Shown: positions 1 to 11,038 of the stretch, piece by piece | How the letters are laid out: each line of letters opens with the position of its first letter | Numbering within the stretch: position 1 is the first letter of the stretch | DNA from: Amborella trichopoda | Taxonomy: Eukaryota > Streptophyta > Magnoliopsida > Amborellales > Amborellaceae | Direction of reading: 5' to 3' | Length of the DNA stretch: 64,000 nt | NCBI RefSeq assembly: GCF_000471905.2 | Contig: NW_006499810.1 | Coordinates: forward strand, 4,214,643-4,278,642 | The notes under the pieces: generated by a model | Seen by the model: the letters and a program-made list of their open reading frames with translations, nothing else | The model's database searches: none | What the model was told of the DNA's origin: nothing | Made by a program: the position numbers and the translations under genes

Positions 1-2269
1 TCGTGCGGCCACCCTGCAACTCCACACCATTGAAGGGACAGTCACGAACAGTAACTTTAGATGCGTATATCTCACCCGTCCCAAGTCGGATCGTGCTCAA
101 ATTTGGTGAACATGTTCGTCTCATCAAGATGAACGATTCGATATGTGGTATGCCCCATGATGAGCACGAATAAAAGCTAGAGAGAATTTGTTGATATGTG
201 AAGAAAGTGCGGGAAATTCAACAGCGTCGTGCCTCGCTTGAGCAACCGAATCATGCCGCTCGTGAACCCGATCGACACGAGACCAATTTCATTGCGTGCA
301 TAAGGTCTTGGGCCATCTCAGACCTAAACCTCGTACATGATGAACTGTTGGATTCTGCACACGAAGCTGACGAAGCCACCACAAATTTTGTCACCAGAAT
401 TTTAGATTTTGGTAAAAATTCCGAAGTTGCAAAATCTTGGTTCAGGCACGGAATCAAGCTGTGTTTGTTGCCCTGTAATTGTAACGACATGCTTAATGTG
501 ATCTAGAGAAGAAATCATCAAAAAACATCGAGGATCCGAAGTTTCAAGATCCATTCAAATTTCAAGTGACATGATCGTGCACTAAAACCACGATCCATGG
601 CTCGAAGTTGGTATCAAATCGATCGTCATGCGGTAGACCTATCAGAAAACAATCATCTTTCGATCAACTGGGCATCGAAATGATCCCGGATCATCCATGA
701 AAAATCATGCACGTTCTAGGGCAACACAGGGACTGTTCTGAAATTCCACGAATTGTTAGGATGGGGCAAATCTATCATTTTCCACCCTATTTTTTAATTT
801 CTTTTAATTCAATTTAATCTTAATTTCTAGCGATTAGGGTTACTTTTGATCATCCACCCATGTTTGGAGCAGATTCTATGTATACGTACCATCACTGTAC
901 GAAAAAAAAAAAATTTAACACACTCAATTCCTCACAAAAGAGAGAGTTTTTACTTAATACAGTTTCTCTTTCATACCATTGTTGGGTCACGTTTGGAGAG
1001 AGAGAGTAAGGTGAGAGAAACTTTTGATCAGTACCCTTAGGCTTGAGGTAGATCTTCTCTCTCTTCCTTTTCTTTTCTTCTCTATCTTCTTCTTCTTTCT
1101 CTTCTTCTCTTTTTTCTTCCTCTTCCCCGTCCAAGTTCCTCTCAAAGGCCATGCACGGCAATGGCAGTGCCATGCATGCCTCTCTGGTGGTGTCACAGGT
1201 CGCGCATGACGATGGCAGCGCCATGCACGAGCTTCTCTCTTCTTCTATTCTCTCTCCCAACGAGGTGTGTAGATGATACTGCTCATCACCGTCCGCAGAC
1301 GTACCCTCGACATCTTAGTGAAGAACACAGACGGTGAAACTCATTGCCACCTGTCAGGGACTTCCTTTATCACGCGTCTAGTGCAAACGGCAATACCTAT
1401 CGCCACCCGCTAAAGGTCTCGACAAGACCTATCGCCATCTGCGAGCTTCCTTCGTGCCCTAAGTGCCCATCGCCGTCCGTGAGCCTCCTCCAAGCGTTCG
1501 GTGCTCGTTGTCTTTCCTCTTGCGTCCCATGCTTATCTCTGTACGCCTCATGAAAAATGTCATCGTGCCCTCCTTGAGAGGCTATCGCGGCTCGTGTAAG
1601 GGCGTGTTCTCTTCTCATGATGCCAATGGTGATGCCCATTGCCGCTTGGGTTTTTCATCCTTCTGCCTCTTCGTTCTCTTTCTCTTGGTTCCCTTTTCTT
1701 CACTTCACTCTTTTCTCTCCTCACTTGACTGAGGGTAGACTTAGCTTGGCGCTACCATATCGGTCTCGATTTAAAGTAGTATCGCTACCGTGCTGGTCTC
1801 CAGAATCATGCCCATCTCGCTACCACTCCGAGTCGATAGCTTTCCGACCGTCATGCTAGTCTCGCCCCTTTGGCAAGTTTTCTTCTCCTTTCTCTCTTTA
1901 TTGGAACCTTCCATTCTATCACTCCCTCATATGAGCATGTGATGCCCTAAGATAAGGGTGGGTCCCTTCAACCCATTTGTCTCGCCAATTAACCATAAAA
2001 GTGTTGTGCAGAAAACATGAGGATTGCAGGTCCAGGGAGACGATCCGAACCAGCTAAAGCAGCCGGGGGGCTTTCTTCGTGATCTAAGGCCCATAGCCTG
2101 AGTAAGTCTCGAACCCCTCTTAAATTCCTTTCTCATCGGTTGGTATATCTGCCCTTGTTCTTAAACAAGGTTATGAGAGAGCGATCTCAAATCCTGGGTT
2201 CGCTAAAAACCTGAGAAACGTGTCGTCAGATCATTTAGATCTGTAAGGCGAGATCGAGCCACCTAACCA
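1..2269 (+). repeat. 5' LTR of element A (left end outside window)
   Basis: Homologous to 11039-13696, to 61533-64000, and in reverse to 28167-31942. By alignment with those copies the window opens about 350 bases into the LTR. A TATA-like stretch lies near 870-880, a pyrimidine-rich tract at 1050-1130, and the end at 2269 (..CCTAACCA) is three bases before a tRNA-Arg-type primer site. ORFs inside it are not conserved as protein between copies. Confidence 0.85.
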
Positions 2270-2272
2270 CCT

Positions 2273-2291
2273 TAGCAACTCCATTGGGGAC
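2273..2291 (+). other. Primer-binding site, tRNA-Arg type, element A
   Basis: Reads TAGCAACTCCATTGGGGAC, close to the tRNA-Arg-complementary site expected of Tat/Ogre elements; the counterpart in element C is nearer to it. It sits three bases after the inferred LTR end, as expected. Confidence 0.7.
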
Positions 2292-2499
2292 TTACTACCC
2301 CTTAGTCGGTTCGCTCTTGTTTGAATAATGTCCTCTTTTACTTTATGCATTACCTTCTATGGCACCCAGGTTGTTCAACCCGTTCATCTGAGTTGGGGAC
2401 TTTCTCATCCCCACACTCGTGACTGTCCTAGGGAAGTGAACTGCTCAAGCTTCCTTCCCTACTCTCCTTCTGAGTCAGGACTCATGGTCTAGCTCTCAG

Positions 2500-4440
2500 G
2501 TTTTTGTCTGGGTTAGTGCGAGAGAGGACCTTAAAGTCCTTGACTCCTCGCTTTCTTGTCCTGGTGGACCGTCCACTAAGGCCTCTTGCATCTATGGCAC
2601 GTCTGCCATTGCACACAACACGTATCTTGCTACTGGCAAGTCTCTTGTCGGTCATATTGCTGGGGCACATCGGAAGGCTGCCCTAACCACTTTTGTGGGG
2701 GGCAAGCAAGTTGTTTTCGTTCCTGAGGTTCGTCGTCCCCCCATACTCCTTCATCACTTCGAACTTCTACATTTAGAGGCTCGACACACCGAGGCGGAGA
2801 CCCTACGACCTCCACTCCTCGCACACACCCAAGGGCTCGTGGTCCATCCACTCGACCCACACCTCAAGGCAACCTTCACATTGCCTTAAGTCTTGCCTTG
2901 GTCCATCTACTAAGAGCGTGGCTCCTCAAACTCCAGACCTTTCCAAAGAACAAACGTCTCCAGCTGGGGGCAAGCTACAGTCCTACAATGAGGTTCCACC
3001 TCCTAAAAATAATAAGAGAAATGACTTTTAGATCTGGCACTGGAATAAGGTTTACCCTTCGACAAGGCGCGGACTCCTGCACTGCTTCAACTGCTTATAG
3101 AACAGAACATGATCCAGCTGTCGGAGGCCAATACTATGGAGTCAGCTGGTCAGGAGACGAATGAGAGGTACTGCGCCTATCACAAGAGAGTAGGCCACCC
3201 TCTCGCGACTGCTATAAGCTCAATGAAACTGTCGAAGCCCTTATCAACAAGGGTCAAATAAAGCTCAAAGAGTTGAAGTAAGCGTTTGGAGCACCTGAGG
3301 CTTCTCACATAGTCACAATCCAAGAGGGTGACGAGGCACCCACTATCCTCCATGCATTTTTCTCCATAATGCTTGAAGAAGGACTCCTCACTTCAAAGCT
3401 GACATGGTAGCCTAAAGTCCTGCCTCCAGGGACCGAGAACCTCTGGTGCACATATCATCAAATACGAGGTCATGACATCATTGGATTCCACAAAGTCTTG
3501 GCAAAGAAGATGCAGCAGTGCCAGGAAGTTCAAGAAAACCTAGGAGGACTCCCTCAAGTCCCTCTTCTGTCTGTACAAGAAGACCTCCCGACGCAAGCTC
3601 AAGGAAATACTAAACATGATGCTCTATAGGTCCTCTCCGAGGTAATGCTCCAACAAGGGCTCGTCACTCCCAAGTCCACTAGGCAGCTGAGGTGTCTTGC
3701 CCAGGACACGGAAAAAATCCAGTGCCCATATCACTAGGTATGAGGCTACGAGCTCAAAGAATGCTTTGGGTTCGAAGCCATAGTCATGGAGAAAGTCTAG
3801 GAAGGCCACATTGTCTATGCCGTCCTCCCTGAACGTTCCCAGGCCATCACTTCCCACTTGAGCATGCACAACTTCTCAACCCTGGAAAGTCTACCATGAG
3901 AGAAGTAGGTTCAAGTCCCTGAAGCACGAGGCAGTCCACCAAGCTAGGATTACTCACCAACCTGATAGGGCAGTTCAAACGTCCCCTCAGGGATCCAGAA
4001 GGAGACGGTGAACACTTAGGTCAGCCTGCCGAAGGAATCGTCTTCCTCAGCCACCAGTCAAGGAAGAATTTCTCAAACCTCTCCCCCCACGTCCGACCTT
4101 GCAAGACTTCATCCCAAGTGCAGCTCACCTCGTCCTTTTGTCCAATCCGGCGGATATCCCTGAGTCACCAGTAGCTCGGGATTTCTCCAATATGGGTGAC
4201 GACGCTAAAAGCACCCCACAACAGTCAAAGCTGAGGAGAGACTTAAAATACCCCCTGCACACGTCCAATTTCAGCAACAACATAAAAAGCTGTCCGGAAC
4301 ATTCTAACTCTTCTTCTCCTCTCTCCTCTTCTATTCTCTCTACAGGTGCAGCTCGACGGTGCCCAGACTTCGACACTCTAAATAGAGAGTTCGGAGGTGT
4401 TAGTCTCTCCCAACCACAACAAGAGCACCTCAAATAGATG
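2500..4440 (+). pseudogene. Gag-region remains of element A
   Basis: Broken gag sequence. The clearest part is a set of related motifs of the plant Gypsy gag kind (C-x2-H-x4-H-x4-C, as in CAYHKRVGHPLADC near 3170), followed by a helix-like stretch ending ..EALINKGQIKLKEL. Similar motif units occur near 3450 (CTYHQIRGHD) and near 3720 (CPYH.. then ECFGFEAIV). The same arrangement is seen in element C on the other strand and once in element E. The motif is a nucleic-acid-binding knuckle in related gag proteins; here it can only be read as a fossil. Confidence 0.6.
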
Positions 4441-4833
4441 TTGGCCCAGGTGACTGGATTCTTGACAGTCGCCAACACCCTGTCAACCCAAGCAAAGATC
4501 GAGTCATCTTCAGACTCCTGTTCCGAAGAGGCCTCCCACATGGTGCATATCTTAGAAGTACCAGCTAGCAAGGGGCAAATGGGTCTAAGATCGAGAAAGA
4601 AGCTACAGCTCACACCTCAAAAGCTGAAGGTTCTGAAATTTCCCTATCCTACATTTTCCCCTAAGCCTAAACCTCAAACTTCTACATCACTAGTACAAGT
4701 CCCTATCACTCCCCCATCAACCAAGACTGCCCGGCCGAGCAACAAAGTTAGTCAGTGCCACAAACCAAAACTCAACCAAAGCCTGTTCCTAAGCCTACAC
4801 TGCCCCCTACACTAGTGACTGGATCATGATAAA

Positions 4834-5490
4834 GTGAAGTACGACATAATGGGGCACTTGAGAAAGCTTCCAGCCCTTCTAAGTATCTATGATGCCCTCC
4901 TGCTATCTAGAGATTATCGTATGGCCCTGGTGCAAGCTCTTTTTAAGGCAGAGGTATACAAGATCGAAGTGGAGCCCATTGAGGTTGACCCAGCCATCCA
5001 AAGTGGGTGCTTGACAATCTCTTTTTTCAAAGACGACCTCAAGTTGGGGGGTAAATTCCACAATCGCCCTCTCTTTGTGAATGGTGAACTGCACGCCTGC
5101 CCTATCAATCAGATCTTGTTAGATGGAGGGTCAGCAGTCAATCTGATCCCAAGAAGGATCCTCACTTGATTGAGATTAGGGTCTGACGACCTCACTTCTA
5201 CTCACATCATCGTGCAAGGTTTCAACCAATCAGGAGAGAAGCCAGCTGGCACAGTGCGCCTTCATCTCAAGATTGGTGACCTCAATGATTATGCTCTGTT
5301 CCATGTAATCGATACTGATACCTCTTACAAAGTCTTGCTTGGCCATCCTTGGCTTCAAGATCAGGGGGTGGTTCCTTCCACACTCCACCAGTGCTTCAAA
5401 TATAGCCGGGATGGAAGACAACACACGGTCTATGCTGAAAACAGACTGTTCCCTGTAGCTGAGACTGACTATACCGACACCAAGTAGTAT
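4834..5490 (+). pseudogene. Retropepsin-like protease region of element A
   Basis: Contains a stretch beginning GHLRKLPALLSIYDALLLS, then the aspartic-protease active-site type motif LLDGGSAVNLIP near 5115-5155, then the downstream LGHPWLQDQGVVPSTLHQCF block near 5335-5400. The D-G-G-S form and the PSTLHQ block are typical of the protease of Tat/Ogre-type Gypsy elements. The same blocks recur in element C (minus strand, about 23000-23640) and element E (about 34770-35420). Fossil copy. Confidence 0.75.
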
Positions 5491-5691
5491 TTCACAGGCC
5501 TTACAGCTTCAGAAAAGTCAAAGGATGACGATTGAAAGCATGTGAGAGAGACGAGACCCTCATCCCATGATGATGTTATAGACCTGGGGCAAACGATCAC
5601 GGACATGTTCAAAGAAGAGAAAAGACAGGGTAAGATCCTCCCTTTGACTCCGATCCACCCTAGTATACCTTGCCACCTCTCCTAGGTCATC

Positions 5692-6330
5692 GTGTCCTCT
5701 CCCGAAGATGAAGTTTCCCCCTCTACTTCTAATTTGTTAGAGCAAAACGGCGAGCTAAAAGAAACTCTTGAGCTTGAGGAAGCCCTAGAGGTAGACCTTC
5801 CAGCACCGAGGGTCACCTATACATCAGACAAGCAAACGGTCTTGCATGTCCCCATCACTCTTTTAGAAACAAAACTGGCATACCAACCACCAAGGAAGGT
5901 ACTCCAAGTTCCATCCTCCTTGAACAAGGGGATCATCAGCAGCCAAATGAAGGTCTTACACTTCTCAGGGGTTATCGAAGAAGTACAGGCAGACAAGAGT
6001 CATCCCACTGGCTCTCAGAAACAAGACCCCATGACAGAGCTGAGAAGTGAGGTTTGTAACCTCCAGAGTCAATTGGAGGTCATGCGCATCGCTTCAAAGC
6101 ATTGAAAGGGGTTTGTCCCTGAGACTAAGACTTATGATGAGCTCAAAACCAATGTACCTCAAATCGAAGCCAAGGCGCCCCAAGACTGGAGCATCTATAG
6201 TGAGCAGGCTCATCAAATCATGAGAACCATGAATTTTAAGCCCATGTCCAATCAAACACTAAGGGGCGAGGAAGTAATTATTCCCCCATTCGAGGTCATT
6301 GAAACCATTGCAGGCTGCGACAAAACGAAG
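5692..6330 (+). pseudogene. C-terminal domain of gag-protease polyprotein shared by elements A and C
   Basis: After the protease, where an autonomous element would pass into reverse transcriptase, element A instead has an acidic Ser/Glu/Pro-rich linker and then a block starting TELRSEVCNLQSQLEVM, followed by FVPETKTYDELK, IYSEQAHQIMRTMNF and PMSNQTLRGEE. Element C has the same series at 22152-22484 on the minus strand. The first part looks like a short coiled coil. I do not recognise the domain. Its conservation as protein in both copies suggests it was once selected for in the non-autonomous family. Confidence 0.6.
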
Positions 6331-6379
6331 CAAAGAGTGAGCTATTCCTTTTCATCTCAAACTATGACAGGGCGGAAGC

Positions 6380-6860
6380 AATGAAATAGAAAAAGAACGA
6401 AAATAAGAGACATGCATTGTGTAGAAAAAAGGAAATAACTATTTCATTCATCGAAAAAAGAATATTACAGTTGTCATTTCAAGATGCTATAAAAAATGGT
6501 CAATGATCTCATTGACCCTTCCCTTACACTCATCAGCTGAGGCTATCGCTTGCTCGATGCCCACTCTCAATTCGACCACCAGCCCAGCTTCGTGTTCCAC
6601 TAGAGCTAGCTGCTCCCCTAAGGAGTACTTGAGGTCCAGCACCTTTTATCTTAGATCCTTAGCCTCAACACTCTCCAAAGATGTTTGCAAGCACCTCGCG
6701 AAGGGCCACAACCCACTGAAGCTCGCCAGAAAGAGCTCCCTATCTGCTGCAGATTTCAACAGGGAAGTTCTAGCTGGGAAATCTCTTATCAGAAGCTCAT
6801 GCCCTCTCTCTCTCTCTAAGAAAATTCTTCAACTGTTTTACCCTTCGGTAAAACCGTTAA
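6380..6860 (-). pseudogene. Antisense-gene remnant of element A
   Basis: Read on the minus strand, the right side matches the 5' leader of the antisense transcript of element C (TATA, hairpin, purine tract, at 17221-17310), and the left side (about 6430-6500) matches the end of C's antisense gene region near 21900-21990. The plant-mobile-domain body found in C is not recognisable here, so A keeps only the two ends of the antisense unit. Confidence 0.55.
6832..6857 (-). other. Conserved hairpin after antisense TATA, element A
   Basis: On the minus strand, ACGGTTTTACC and GGGTAAAACAGT flank a short GAA loop, giving a stem of about ten pairs. The element C copy at 17248-17271 has the same stem and loop. 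Confidence 0.6.
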
Positions 6861-6875
6861 GAGGGGGTTTTTCCC

Positions 6876-6883
6876 CTTTTATA
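6876..6883 (-). promoter_or_regulatory. Antisense TATA box of element A
   Basis: TATAAAAG on the minus strand, about 19 bases before a hairpin. The same order and spacing (TATATAAG then hairpin) is found on the plus strand of element C at 17221. Confidence 0.6.
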
Positions 6884-7339
6884 CTCAGCAGTATCGCAAA
6901 CTGCCCTTGACAAATTTGAAAAGACGCTGCAATCCTCATCTTTAGATGGCAAAAAGATCGGGTCAGGGTGGGTCAAGCCCGAGACTCGAAAAGGGCCATC
7001 ACCGCAAGCCTTCTTCAAAGGCCATCGTCGCCCGACTTCAAGGGCCATCACTGCACGCCTTCGCTCAGAGCCTATCGCCGCACCCTTCCTTTAGAATTTA
7101 ATGTTGTGTGCCTCAACAGGTGGCTATCGATGTGTGCGCATCATCTAGCCCTAATGTTGTGTGCTCCATCCAACACTTAATGTCGTGATCATGTCATGAC
7201 ACTCCCATATGGACCATTATCCTATCACCTCAGGAGGTTCATTCCCTGCGCCACAATCTCACTTCTCAGGGAGTCCAGTCCCCGGTGACGGCTCCGTTCA
7301 TGGAGTCGCATGCCTTCACCACTTAATGATTCGTGCTGC

Positions 7340-8060
7340 ATGACCTTAAACTGCACTGCTATGGTCCAAACTATATGACCTTAAATTGTAGTGGAGATCT
7401 AGTTACACAACCTTAAACTGCTTAGTCCTCGTCGCCCGGCTCAAAACTGTACGATCGTGGTCCAAACTATATGACCTTAAACTGTAGCAGAGGTCTAGTT
7501 ACACGACCTTAAACTGCTTAGTCCTCGTCACACGACTCAAAACTATATGTTCAGGATCCAAACTACATGTCCTTAAACTGTAGTGAGGTCTAGTTGCACG
7601 ACCTTAAACTGCTTAGTCCTCATCGCACAACTCAAAACTGTTCGACCGAGATCCAAACTACATGACCTTAAACTATAGCGAACGTCTAGTTGTACAGCCT
7701 TAAACTACTTAGTCCTCATCGCACGACTCAAAACTGTATGACCGGGGTCCAAACTACATGATCTTAAACTGTAGTGAGGGTCTAGTTACACGACCTTAAA
7801 TTGCTTAGTCCTCGTCGCACGACTCAAAACTGTAGGACCATGGTCCAGCTGTGTGACCTTAAACCATAATACACAACTAGACTACATGACGTTAAAAGGC
7901 TTGGCGCCATGGTCCGAACTATATGACCCTAAACTATAGCAGAGGTCTAGTTGCACGACCTTAAACTGCGTGGTCCTAGCCGCACGACTCTAAAATTGCA
8001 TAACAATGGTCTGAGCTACAAGACCCTAAAACTGTAATGCATGGCATGATAAATGGCCCA
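7340..8060 (+). repeat. Minisatellite array 1 of element A (about 96-base higher-order unit)
   Basis: A core reading GACCTTAAACTG recurs every 30-45 bases. Larger blocks of about 96 bases (GGTCCAAACTA.., GTCTAGTT.CACGACC.., CTTAGTCCTCGTCGCACGAC) repeat about six times, so the array has a higher-order structure. Reverse-oriented relatives lie in element C at 15390-16290. Confidence 0.85.
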
Positions 8061-8089
8061 TACACATAACTTTAACAGAGAGATGGACC

Positions 8090-8520
8090 ATCTTTTCGCT
8101 AAGGGGTACTTCATCAACATCTTCGGTGGAGTTAGATGTCTGCAAAAGGTCATACCTACCCCTTTAATCCCCAATGAGTTTGTTTCACAGCAACATCCCA
8201 GTGAGATTCACGCCCTATTGTGACCCACTATCCTCAAGGAGTTAGGTCTATGCTTATCCTCTCAACCCCCAATGGGTTTACGCTTGTACTCCAGACTGTC
8301 ACCCCTAGTGGAGTTACATGAAGCCCCATCATTATCCCCTCGGAGTCAACTGGCCCTTCTAATCCCCAGTGAAGATTCGCTTCCACTTGCCTCTCTTCGT
8401 AAGGCCACCATCTTCATCTAAAGCTCTCCGTTTGTGAATAGCCTTAACTATTTTATCCCCAGGGAATCTGATTGTTATTCACAGACCTACCCCCCAGCGA
8501 GCTTCATCCACATAACGACC
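8090..8520 (+). repeat. Degenerate repeat zone between arrays, element A
   Basis: Loose repeats of about 45-60 bases, each with a piece like ATCCCCAGTGAGTTC. The reverse complement of this type (GACTCC..TGGGGAT) fills 16300-16790 in element C. No gene seen. Confidence 0.6.
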
Positions 8521-9085
8521 CACATAATGGTCCTCATTGCATGACCTTAAACTGCACAGTCATGGTCTGCATTTCATGACCTTAAATTGCATAGCTGTGG
8601 TCCGCATTGCATGACCTTAAACTGCACAGTAATGGTCCACATTGCATGACCTTAAACTGTACAGCCATAGTCCGCATTACATGACCTTAAACTGCACAGC
8701 CATGGTCTGCATTGAATGACCTTAAACTGCATAACCATGGTCCGTATTGCATGACCTTAACTTCACAGCCATGGTCCGCATTGCATGACCTTAAACTAGA
8801 CAACCATGGTCCCCATAGCATGACCTTAACCTGCACAACCATGGTCTATGCTGCATGCCCTTAAACTGCACAGCTCTAGTCCTAAATGACTTTAAATTGC
8901 ATGGTCATGGTCCAAACTACATGACCTTAAACTGTAGCGGAGGTCTATTTGCACAACCTTAAACTACATGGTCCTATTTGCATGACTTTAAACTGCATAA
9001 CCATAGTCTAGCTGTATGACCTTAAACCTTAGTGAACATCCTGGCCACATGACATTAAACTGCTTTATACAGGTCTAAGAGGCAT
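8520..9085 (+). repeat. Minisatellite array 2 of element A (about 38-base unit)
   Basis: Simple tandem units of about 38-40 bases built on GCATGACCTTAAACTGCAC plus CCATGGTCCGCATT, roughly ten to twelve copies in the first part, then more degenerate. Shares the GACCTTAAACTG core with array 1. Confidence 0.85.
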
Positions 9086-9097
9086 GACCTTAAAGAT

Positions 9098-9295
9098 GCC
9101 CCGACATACGTGCACACCCCCTTTACGTGCATCTTCATGCACGCCTTCCCTAATCTACCCATTCGTGTGCGCAAGCTCCTTCATTGCCTCTCCAGAGAGT
9201 CCACATATGTGCACATGCCCTTTACGTGCATCTTCACGCATGCCTTCCCTAGCCAGCCCATTTGTGTCCATGCACCACTTTTACCATCTTTCACC
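9098..9295 (+). repeat. Two-copy tandem duplication (about 95 bases)
   Basis: CCCTTTACGTGCATCTTCA followed by GCCTTCCCTA.. and CCCATT.GTG occurs twice, at about 9115 and 9210. Short ORFs here follow the repeat and are not considered genes. Confidence 0.7.
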
Positions 9296-9589
9296 ATTCC
9301 TCAGTGAGTCTTACCCAGGCTCACAAAACTGCGAGCCACCTCGCCTAGTGGGTCACCATTATTCACCACTCTTCACCCAGCATTCATCCTTTACAAGAAA
9401 CCTGGTGCCATCCCAAAGTGAGTCATAACCATCACCACACTCACTCCATGGTCTCCATAGACGGCCATTCATTTCAACTACGGTCCAGCTGTATGACCCT
9501 AAACTATAGTGTACGTCTTGGTCGCATGATGTTAATAGGCTTCGTACAGGTCTCAAAGGCATGACCCTAAAGCATGCCTTCACAAAAAA

Positions 9590-9900
9590 ATAGGCATGGT
9601 GTACACCTGGACAACGGAATGCCATGAGGATGGACTTTGTCACAAAACCATGAGTAAGAGAGTTCTGTGGAAAAAAAAATCCAGACGCGGTGAAAATCCC
9701 AAAAGGACATCGTGAGAAAAATCGAATGAAAAAGGTGGACATGACCACAAGGTCATGGGTAAAAGAGCCCCAAAAATGAAGGAAGTCGGTGAAAACCATC
9801 TCTATGGTGCCACTTCCCATCTTCAAGTGAAAACCGGTGATAGGGAGCTTGGACCGACAAATAGGTTGATGCACTACAGTCGCCTCAGCCGACACTCAAT
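9590..9900 (-). other. Conserved non-array block shared with element C (15060-15400)
   Basis: On the minus strand this block holds TGGGAAGTGGCACCATAGA, then GGGGCTCTTTTACCCATGA, in the same order as C's plus strand near 15120-15190, with higher similarity than the surrounding arrays. A minus-strand ORF of 178 codons (9895-9359) covers it but runs on into repeat sequence, so I treat the block as conserved DNA of unknown role rather than a gene. Confidence 0.6.
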
Positions 9901-10279
9901 TTTCAAACAGTCACAAGCCTGGCTAATGAGGTCTACCTAAAATCCTCAAATGTCAGCATCGAGTCACAACACAAATTGTCTCATTAGGGAGTGAGAGCCA
10001 CATAAGATCTCCCACATTTCAACATCAACAACAACAAGAGTCCTTGAGGGTGAGGACGATGACTAAAATATCCCTCCGAAATGCTAAGGACCACACGAAA
10101 GCAAGAAACTAACGAAGCAAGGGTCTAACCTGCCACAGGCTTCAGGGTATTCCTCACTAAATCCCCTAGCCTAAATGGGACCAGACTTTCAAGATAGGTC
10201 ATAAGCCCCCGATTGGATCCCGCTAGACGCGACCTACAGAGATACCCTGAGCATCAAAAGCAAACCTGGTGTAACAGCG

Positions 10280-10985
10280 AAAAATGCCGACCAAAAGGCT
10301 CTTAGAACTTGGCCTCCACGTAAGCTTGATTATGTCCAAGGAGGTCCCTACAAAGGCCTCATACTTCAGAATCATGAATAGTCCCTTGAGGGTTAGGACC
10401 TCGATAAGATCCCTCAGGCATGATTCTGTCCGAGGAGATACCTATAAAGGCCTCATGCTTCATAACTGCAAATAGCCCCTTGAGGGTGAGGACTTCAACA
10501 TGATCCCTCAGGCTTGATTCTTTCTGAGGACGCCCCTATAAAGGCCTCACGCTTCAGAATCACAAATAGTCCCTTGAGGGTGAGGACTTCGACAAGATCC
10601 CTTAGACCTGATTCTTTTCGAGGAGGTCCCTACAAAGGCCTCATGCTTCAGAATGGAAAATAGTCCCTTGAGGGTGAGGACTTTGACAAGGTCCCTCAAG
10701 CCTGATTCTGTCCGAGGAGGTTCCTACAAAGGACTCATACTTTAGAATCGCAAATAGTCCCTTGAGGGTGAGGATTCAACAAGATCCTTCAGGTCTGATT
10801 CTGTTCGAGGAGGTCCCTATAAAGGCCTCATGCATCAGAATCACAAATAATCCCTTGAGGGTGAGGACTTTGACAAGATCCCTCAGGCCTGATTCTGTTC
10901 GAGGAGGTCCCTACAAAGGCCTCACGCTTCAGAATCGTAAATAGTCCCTTGAGGGTGAGGAATTCGACAAGATCCCTCAACTTCC
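10280..10985 (+). repeat. Minisatellite array 3 of element A (about 93-base unit, 7-8 copies)
   Basis: Units share GTCCCTTGAGGGTGAGGAC, then GACAAGATCCCTCAGGC, then GAGGAGGTCCCTA and AAAGGCCTCATGCTTCAGAA, with starts spaced about 93-95 bases (near 10380, 10474, 10568, 10661, 10754, 10850, 10943). Element C has about one reverse-oriented unit at 14430-14540, so the array grew after the two copies separated, or shrank in C. Confidence 0.9.
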
Positions 10986-11038
10986 CGAATGATTTCACTT
11001 CTCAATTATCTTGAAGCACAACATTCGATGGAGCATAT

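Noticed and set aside
892-1260. Minus-strand ORF of 122 codons, Glu/Lys/Arg-rich
   Set aside because: Produced by the pyrimidine-rich tract of the LTR and not kept in the other LTR copies as protein.
7340-9085. CRISPR-like look of regularly spaced repeats
   Set aside because: Repeats are degenerate, spacers are themselves related, and the context is a plant LTR element; a minisatellite explains it.
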